64,000 nt of DNA from Synechococcus sp. JA-2-3B'a(2-13) (lineage in GTDB: Bacteria; Cyanobacteriota; Cyanobacteriia; Thermostichales; Thermostichaceae): NCBI RefSeq assembly GCF_000013225.1, contig NC_007776.1, positions 391,277 through 455,276 of the forward strand, read 5' to 3'. The position numbers were made by a program, and so were the translations under genes. The notes under the pieces were generated by a model. It was not told the DNA's origin and did no database searches. It saw nothing but the letters and a program-made list of their open reading frames with translations. Each line of letters opens with the position of its first letter. Position 1 is the stretch's first letter. Shown piece by piece: positions 59,668 through 64,000 of this stretch.

Positions 59668-60435
59668 ATGGGATTGTTCGATCGGGTCAGCCGAATCATT
59701 AGATCCAATATCAATGCGCTGGTCAGCAGCGCCGAGGATCCGGAGAAAATCCTGAACCAGACCATTCAGGACATGTCTGAGGATCACTACCAGATGCGGC
59801 AAGCGGTTGCCCAGGCCATTGCTGCCCAGAAGCGAATAGAGCGACAGTACGAGCAAGCGCAGCAGAGTGTTGACGAATGGCAAAGACGCGCCGAGTTGGC
59901 CCTGCGCAACAACAACGAAGCCTTGGCTCGGGAAGCGCTGGTGCGCAAGAAAACCTTTGCCGAGACTGCCCAAAGCCTGAAGCGGCAGTTGGATGAGCAG
60001 ACTAAGCAGGTGGAGATCCTGAAGTCCAACATGACCAAGCTGGAGAGCAAGATCGCTGAGGCCAAGACCAAAAAAGACATGCTCATCGCCCGCGCCCGCG
60101 CGGCCAAAGCTTCTCAACAAATCAACCAGGTCATCGGGCGGGTGGACGCCACAAGCGCCTTTGCCGCTTTTGAGCGCATGGAGGAGAAGGTGAACTCCCT
60201 GGAAGCTCAGTCGGCGGCAGTGGCAGAGCTGGCGGTGGACAATTTGGAAAACCAGTTTGCCGCTTTGGAGGCGGGTGGCTCGGATGTAGATCACGAGCTG
60301 CTGATGCTCAAGGCGTCGATCCAGGGTCAGTTGCCCTCTGGAGGGTCAAAGTCCTCAGGCCAACCTTCCACCGCAAGTGAGAGCGAGGTCGATCTGGAGT
60401 TGGAAAATTTGCGCAAGGAGATTGACCAGCTCTAA
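59668..60435 (+). CDS. vipp1: Membrane-remodelling protein VIPP1/PspA (IM30)
   Basis: 255 residues. N-terminal amphipathic helix MGLFDRVSRIIRSNINALVS, then the long ESCRT-III-like coiled coil (about 25-215, e.g. LNQTIQDMSEDHYQMRQAVA), then a Ser-rich linker and a C-terminal helix LELENLRKEIDQL, the extension that distinguishes VIPP1 from PspA. Forms rings and rods that maintain thylakoid membranes. Confidence 0.93.
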   Translation: MGLFDRVSRIIRSNINALVSSAEDPEKILNQTIQDMSEDHYQMRQAVAQAIAAQKRIERQYEQAQQSVDEWQRRAELALRNNNEALAREALVRKKTFAETAQSLKRQLDEQTKQVEILKSNMTKLESKIAEAKTKKDMLIARARAAKASQQINQVIGRVDATSAFAAFERMEEKVNSLEAQSAAVAELAVDNLENQFAALEAGGSDVDHELLMLKASIQGQLPSGGSKSSGQPSTASESEVDLELENLRKEIDQL

Positions 60436-60520
60436 CAGGCGGAATGTCGCTCTCCTCCGACTCTCAAGGCTTGCCGGGCTGAGTTTGGGCCGGGGGGTGG
60501 TAAGCTAACCAACAAGAACT

Positions 60521-60649
60521 CTGACAGCCCTTCTGCCGACCAGCAGGGCAAAGTCTGTCAGTAAAGCGTTCCACCTCGAGTGGCAGGGATCCCCAGAGGG
60601 TAATCAACCTGCGAAAGGGTCACAGCCTGCTTCCGGCAGGGCTGAGGTT
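60521..60649 (+). other. Structured intergenic leader: two hairpins upstream of the pentapeptide gene
   Basis: First element 60521-60561 closes with CTGACAG/CTGTCAG and has inner CTGC/GCAG pairs. Second element 60606-60649 closes with AACCT/AGGTT and contains CAGCC-TGC/GCA-GGCTG around a TTCCG loop, with an asymmetric internal loop GCGAAAGGGTCA. No T run follows either. The second ends 35 bp before the ATG. Could be a leader regulator or a small RNA; I do not recognise a known riboswitch class. Confidence 0.4.
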
Positions 60650-60684
60650 AGTTTGCCTACGGTTTTGTGAGAGAACAAGCAACA

Positions 60685-61149
60685 ATGACAACAGCAAGTA
60701 TCAAGCCTCTCTTGGATGCCAAGCAACTGTTGCAGGCTTATGCGTCTGGCCAACGGGATTTTTCGGGCTCCAACCTGAGTGGAGCGCAGTTGAGTGGCGC
60801 GAATTTGAAGGGCATTATCCTACGGGATGCCGACTTGAGTGGGGCAGATTTGCGCGAGGCGGATTTGTCGGGAGCAGATCTCTCGGGAGCCGACCTGCGC
60901 GGAGCCAAGCTGCGACGGGTGAACCTGATTGGGGCTAAGTTGGTGAAGGCAGATTTGCGGGGGGCCAACCTCTACCGGGCCAAATTGCTCAGGGCCGACC
61001 TCAGCGAAGCCGAGCTGAACCGAGCCGATCTGCGGATTGGGGCCGATCTGCGCGGAGCCATCATCACCAACACCCATTTCCGCGGTGCCCTTTACGACGA
61101 GTACACCAAGTTCCCGGATGGCTTTAACCCCACAGAGATGGGCATGTAG
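60685..61149 (+). CDS. Pentapeptide-repeat protein
   Basis: 154 residues, of which about 90 are tandem A(D/N)LXX pentapeptides (about 20 to 110 from start: SGAQLSGANLKGIILRDADL and following). These fold into a right-handed quadrilateral beta-helix. A short N-terminal segment and a C-terminal cap (HFRGALYDEYTKFPDGFNP) flank the repeat. Cyanobacterial members are often lumenal or cytosolic and of unknown function. ATG 60685, or GTG 60667. Confidence 0.9.
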   Translation: MTTASIKPLLDAKQLLQAYASGQRDFSGSNLSGAQLSGANLKGIILRDADLSGADLREADLSGADLSGADLRGAKLRRVNLIGAKLVKADLRGANLYRAKLLRADLSEAELNRADLRIGADLRGAIITNTHFRGALYDEYTKFPDGFNPTEMGM

Positions 61150-61161
61150 CCGGGGCTTCGC

Positions 61162-61989
61162 TCAGGGGATCAGGTTCTGCCACAGTTGGGCCATGCCTTC
61201 GGCAGCCGCTACAAAGGGCGGGTTGTGCAGGTCGGGCTTGTTGTAGCGCAAGGGATCCCCTACCAGATCGGTAACCCTTCCCCCCGCCTGCTCCACAATG
61301 CACTGGGCAGCGGCAGTATCCCACTCCATGGTGGGGCCGAAGCGAGGGTAGAGATGGGCAGATCCTTCGGCCACAAGGCAAAGCTTTAGGGCACTGCCCA
61401 CAGACTTCACTTCCAGAGAGCCACAGCGCTGCCGCAGCCGCTCGAGGAACTGCTCCGTCTCCGGGTTGCTGTGGGAACGGCTGGCCACCACTTGTAGGGG
61501 TTCTTGGGCGTAAGGGCAGGTGCGGATGGGCTGTTCGTGAACGCAGGACGGAGTCCTTTCCCTCTTGCAGGCCCCCAGCTTTTGCGCAGCCGCGTAGGTG
61601 AGGCCCAGAGCTGGGGCATGGACGACCCCCAGGATGGGGATCCCCACCTCGACAAGGGCAATGTTGACGGTGAACTGGCCGCTGCCTTCGATAAACTCGC
61701 GCGTGCCATCCAAGGGATCCACCAGCCAGAAGTGCCGCCACACCTGCCGCTGGGCGTAGGGGATATCGCTGGATTCTTCCGAGAGGAGGGGGATCCCTGG
61801 GGTCAACTCTTGCAGGCCCTGCAGGATCAGGTGGTGGGCAGCCAGATCCGCCTCAGTTAGGGGGGAGGCATCTGCTTTGAGTTGGATCGGCAGCGATTTT
61901 TGCCGATAGAAGGGCAAGATGGCCTGCCCTGCTGCTTCTGCCAGGCGGCACACCTCAGGCAGGAGAGCGGCCAGATCTTGAGCCTGCAC
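61162..61989 (-). CDS. cysQ: 3'(2'),5'-bisphosphate nucleotidase CysQ
   Basis: 275 residues of the inositol-monophosphatase superfamily. Metal site LLSEES, WLVDPLDGTREFIEG, and the C-terminal WDTAAAQCIVEQAGG. Removes the 3'-phosphate of PAP, a by-product of sulfate assimilation, so pairs with cysH at 57 kb. 12 bp from the end of the pentapeptide gene, convergent. Confidence 0.93.
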   Translation of the reverse strand: MQAQDLAALLPEVCRLAEAAGQAILPFYRQKSLPIQLKADASPLTEADLAAHHLILQGLQELTPGIPLLSEESSDIPYAQRQVWRHFWLVDPLDGTREFIEGSGQFTVNIALVEVGIPILGVVHAPALGLTYAAAQKLGACKRERTPSCVHEQPIRTCPYAQEPLQVVASRSHSNPETEQFLERLRQRCGSLEVKSVGSALKLCLVAEGSAHLYPRFGPTMEWDTAAAQCIVEQAGGRVTDLVGDPLRYNKPDLHNPPFVAAAEGMAQLWQNLIP

Positions 61990-62004
61990 GGATCCCTCCC
62001 CAAG

Positions 62005-62766
62005 CTAGAAACGCACCGGAATGCCGTGGGCGGCCAAGTCGGCTTTGATTTGGGCAATCGTTAACTGGCCGTAGTGCAACAGAGAAGCCAACAGCGCTGC
62101 TTCTGCTCCCGCTTCCTGCAGAGCCTGGCGGATGTGGGCACACGCTCCTGCACCCCCAGAGGCGATCACCGGCACCGACACCGCATCCACCACCCGCCGG
62201 GTTAGCTCCAGGTCATAGCCGGCCTGGGTACCGTCGGCGTCCATGCTGGTGAGCAAAATCTCCCCTGCCCCCCGCTCGGCCACGCTTTTGGCCCACTCCA
62301 CCGCGTCCAGGCCCGTCGGCTGCCGCCCCCCGCGCACGTACACTTCCCATCCCCCTCCCTGCGGCTTGGCGCGAGCATCAATGGCCACCACAATGCACTG
62401 GGATCCAAACCAGCGGCTGGCCTGAGCCACGAGATCAGGATCCCGAACCGCTGCCGAGTTGAGGCTGACCTTGTCCGCCCCGGCCCGCAGCAGTTGTCGG
62501 ATCCCCTCCAGATCGCGGATCCCCCCTCCCACCGTGAGGGGAATGAACACCTGCTCTGCGGTGCGCCGCACCACCTCCAGCAAGATCTCCCGCTCTTCGT
62601 GGGTGGCGGTGATGTCCAAAAAGACCAGCTCATCGGCTCCTGCCTGATCGTAAGCCTGGGCCAGCTCTACCGGATCCCCGGCATCCCGCAATTGCACAAA
62701 CTGGATCCCTTTCACCACCCGCCCTGCCGCCACATCCAGACAGGGAATGATCCGTTTGGCCAACAT
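62005..62766 (-). CDS. hisF: Imidazole glycerol phosphate synthase subunit HisF
   Basis: 253 residues, a complete TIM barrel. Catalytic Asp in [14 protein letters not shown] and in [15 protein letters not shown]; phosphate loops [11 protein letters not shown] and [12 protein letters not shown]. Uses ammonia from HisH to make IGP and AICAR for histidine and purine synthesis. 15 bp after cysQ on the same strand, so perhaps in one transcript. Confidence 0.96.
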   Translation of the reverse strand: MLAKRIIPCLDVAAGRVVKGIQFVQLRDAGDPVELAQAYDQAGADELVFLDITATHEEREILLEVVRRTAEQVFIPLTVGGGIRDLEGIRQLLRAGADKVSLNSAAVRDPDLVAQASRWFGSQCIVVAIDARAKPQGGGWEVYVRGGRQPTGLDAVEWAKSVAERGAGEILLTSMDADGTQAGYDLELTRRVVDAVSVPVIASGGAGACAHIRQALQEAGAEAALLASLLHYGQLTIAQIKADLAAHGIPVRF

Positions 62767-62776
62767 CGCTCTCTCC

Positions 62777-62805
62777 CAAGGACTCCATACCGCTAACGCG
62801 AACAG
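62777..62805 (+). repeat. Copy of a dispersed short intergenic repeat
   Basis: CAAGGACTCCATACCGCTAACGCGAACAG between hisF and the Get3d-like gene. Confidence 0.5.
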
Positions 62806-62827
62806 AGGGGAACAACTGGGGATCGTT

Positions 62828-63931
62828 TTAGCCGAAGCTGATGACCAGGAAGGGTTCTTGAAACTTGGCCCCGGTCACCTGCCGACCTGCCAAGCTGGGG
62901 GGCAAGAACAAATTGCGCCGCTGATCCCCGGCGGTAATGGTCAGCTCCGGGCCTGACTGGCTCAGCTCGATTTGGGCCTTGCTGAAGCCGGGAATAAACA
63001 GCTTGACTGTACGGGATCCCTCGTCGATGGCCACGGGCGGCGGCACATCCGGCACAGCGAACATCCCCCCCACCGCTGCTTCCAAAGCCGACCAATCGGA
63101 TCCCTGACGCAGGGGGAGTGTTCGTAGTGTCAGCGGGAAAAAATCGGCGGCCGAGACCTCTCCCGGAGCCAGAGGGGTAACCCAGAGGCCACCCACCGTC
63201 AGCCCCACCATCTGAGCGCTCCCCCAAAGGTAACGGGCGGTTTGCACGGCCATCGGGTCAGGGGTGGTCACCAGGTGGGCCAACACGCGGCGCGGATTGG
63301 CAATAGCCTGTCGTCCCTGCTCCAAAAGGTTGGTCATGCCCCCCAACCGCTCTGGCAGATCCTCCAGGGAGGAAAATTCCACGGTGCTTACCGAACGCAA
63401 CAAGGGCTCGGCAAAGGGTCGCAGGGTTTTGGCCAAGTCGGATCCCAAAAAAGCTTGGGAGGCTCGCCGCCAGTACCAACTGGCCACCTCCGGGATCCCA
63501 AAGGCCCGCAAGGTGGTCAGATCCCCTGGCCCATCGTAGAGAATGCAGTCGTATTGGCCGCTGGCATCGTAACGGCGCAGAGCTTCCAGGGCCAGGGCCT
63601 GATCCATGCCCGGCAACACCCCCAGTTCCTGGCCGTAGATCTCCCGGAAAAAGGGGGTGCGCACGTATCGGGCTTCCAGCTCTTTGGCCGCCGTCCAGAA
63701 CTGCTCCAGCAGCTGGGTTGTCCGCAACTGCACCACGCTCAAGTTGGCAGCAATGGTCACCGGCTCGCCGGAAAGCGGGATCCCGCCCAAAAGCATTTCC
63801 AGCCCCGGCCCCGCCTGATGGCCCACCAACAGCACCCGCCGCCCCTGCTGGGCTGCGGCCCGAGCTGCCGCCACGGCCAAGGTGCTCCGACCTGTGCCCC
63901 CCTTGCCCAGAAAGGTGAGAATTTGGCTCAT
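62828..63931 (-). CDS. Get3d-like ArsA/Get3 ATPase with C-terminal alpha-crystallin (Hsp20-like) domain
   Basis: 367 residues. Deviant Walker [20 protein letters not shown], switch region [17 protein letters not shown] (ArsA-like) and a C-terminal Hsp20/alpha-crystallin-like domain (about 285-367, containing [20 protein letters not shown]). This matches Get3d of oxygenic phototrophs, which lacks tail-anchored client specificity and may bind a tetrapyrrole or other lipid-like partner. No arsenite-binding Cys pair is present. Start overlaps the stop of the preceding partial gene (ATGA). Confidence 0.85.
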   Translation of the reverse strand: MSQILTFLGKGGTGRSTLAVAAARAAAQQGRRVLLVGHQAGPGLEMLLGGIPLSGEPVTIAANLSVVQLRTTQLLEQFWTAAKELEARYVRTPFFREIYGQELGVLPGMDQALALEALRRYDASGQYDCILYDGPGDLTTLRAFGIPEVASWYWRRASQAFLGSDLAKTLRPFAEPLLRSVSTVEFSSLEDLPERLGGMTNLLEQGRQAIANPRRVLAHLVTTPDPMAVQTARYLWGSAQMVGLTVGGLWVTPLAPGEVSAADFFPLTLRTLPLRQGSDWSALEAAVGGMFAVPDVPPPVAIDEGSRTVKLFIPGFSKAQIELSQSGPELTITAGDQRRNLFLPPSLAGRQVTGAKFQEPFLVISFG

Positions 63932-64000
63932 TCCCGCTCCTCCCGATTCCGCTCTCCCGCCTCTCCGTAGATATCGATGTACAGAGATTGACCTGCCAAC
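63928..64000 (-). CDS. C-terminal end of an unknown gene, cut by the window edge
   Basis: The minus-strand frame ends in TGA overlapping the Get3d-like ATG (positions 63928-63930). It is open to base 64000, with about 23 codons visible (ending in an acidic/basic tail, [17 protein letters not shown]). Too short to identify. The overlap indicates translational coupling with the ATPase. Confidence 0.5.
   Translation of the reverse strand, partial: LAGQSLYIDIYGEAGERNREERE

Overview
The window is GC-rich cyanobacterial chromosome. It carries psbA (photosystem II D1), apcE (phycobilisome core-membrane linker), vipp1/pspA, a phosphoribulokinase-family gene, a flavodiiron protein, a CruA/CruP-type carotenoid cyclase homologue and a full molybdenum nitrogenase cluster led by cnfR, the cyanobacterial nif activator. 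Together with the extreme frequency of the palindrome GGGATCCC/GGATCC, this fits a unicellular diazotroph such as the hot-spring Synechococcus lineage. That assignment is inference from gene content; no database was consulted.

Layout. 1-8.6 kb: carotenoid cyclase homologue (5' end outside the window), HIT hydrolase, cobH, a small secreted protein, a flavodiiron protein and hflX. 8.6-10.8 kb: a decayed gene, then a visibly AT-richer three-gene cassette (a possible dual-OB protein plus two DUF488 proteins) with 4-bp overlaps, probably acquired. 10.8-17.1 kb: a BMP-type ABC importer operon preceded by a textbook NtcA-activated promoter, with a divergent cytosine deaminase, which suggests nitrogen-controlled scavenging of nucleosides or nucleobases. 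17.1-21.4 kb: small housekeeping genes and a cbiG-cobJ fusion. 21.4-24.5 kb: molybdate uptake (modBC fusion, modA) and a Mop molybdenum-binding protein around a TGTA-N8-TACA palindrome.

24.5-44.6 kb is the nif region, two divergent blocks separated by about 770 bp. Leftward: a small conserved protein, a Dps-like ferritin, DUF2949, a Mo-nitrogenase C-terminal-domain protein, nifE, nifN, nifX, DUF269, DUF683, nifW, fdxH, a FeoA-like gene, a small orphan and cnfR. Rightward: nifB, fdxN, nifS, nifU, nifH, nifD, nifK, nifV, an unlisted-size 49-residue ORF, nifZ and nifT. Molybdate import, Fe-S assembly, cofactor synthesis (B, E, N, V, X), electron supply (two ferredoxins) and iron/oxygen handling therefore sit side by side.

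44.7-64 kb: an OFA-type transporter, tRNA-Leu(UAA) without an intron, a TPR/GT61 glycosyltransferase, apcE with three linker repeats, ruvB, psbA (Glu130 form) with promoter, leader hairpin and terminator, tsaB, efp-accB, an IS630-like remnant, a phosphoesterase, cysH, tRNA-Val, a phosphoribulokinase paralogue, vipp1, a pentapeptide-repeat gene behind a structured leader, cysQ, hisF and a Get3d-like ATPase.

Most interesting: the NtcA promoter on the nucleoside-type importer, the DUF488/OB cassette, the nif-embedded Dps with a His-substituted ferroxidase site, the perfect 19-bp palindromes ahead of cnfR and nifB, the 49-residue nifV-nifZ ORF, and a dispersed short repeat family.
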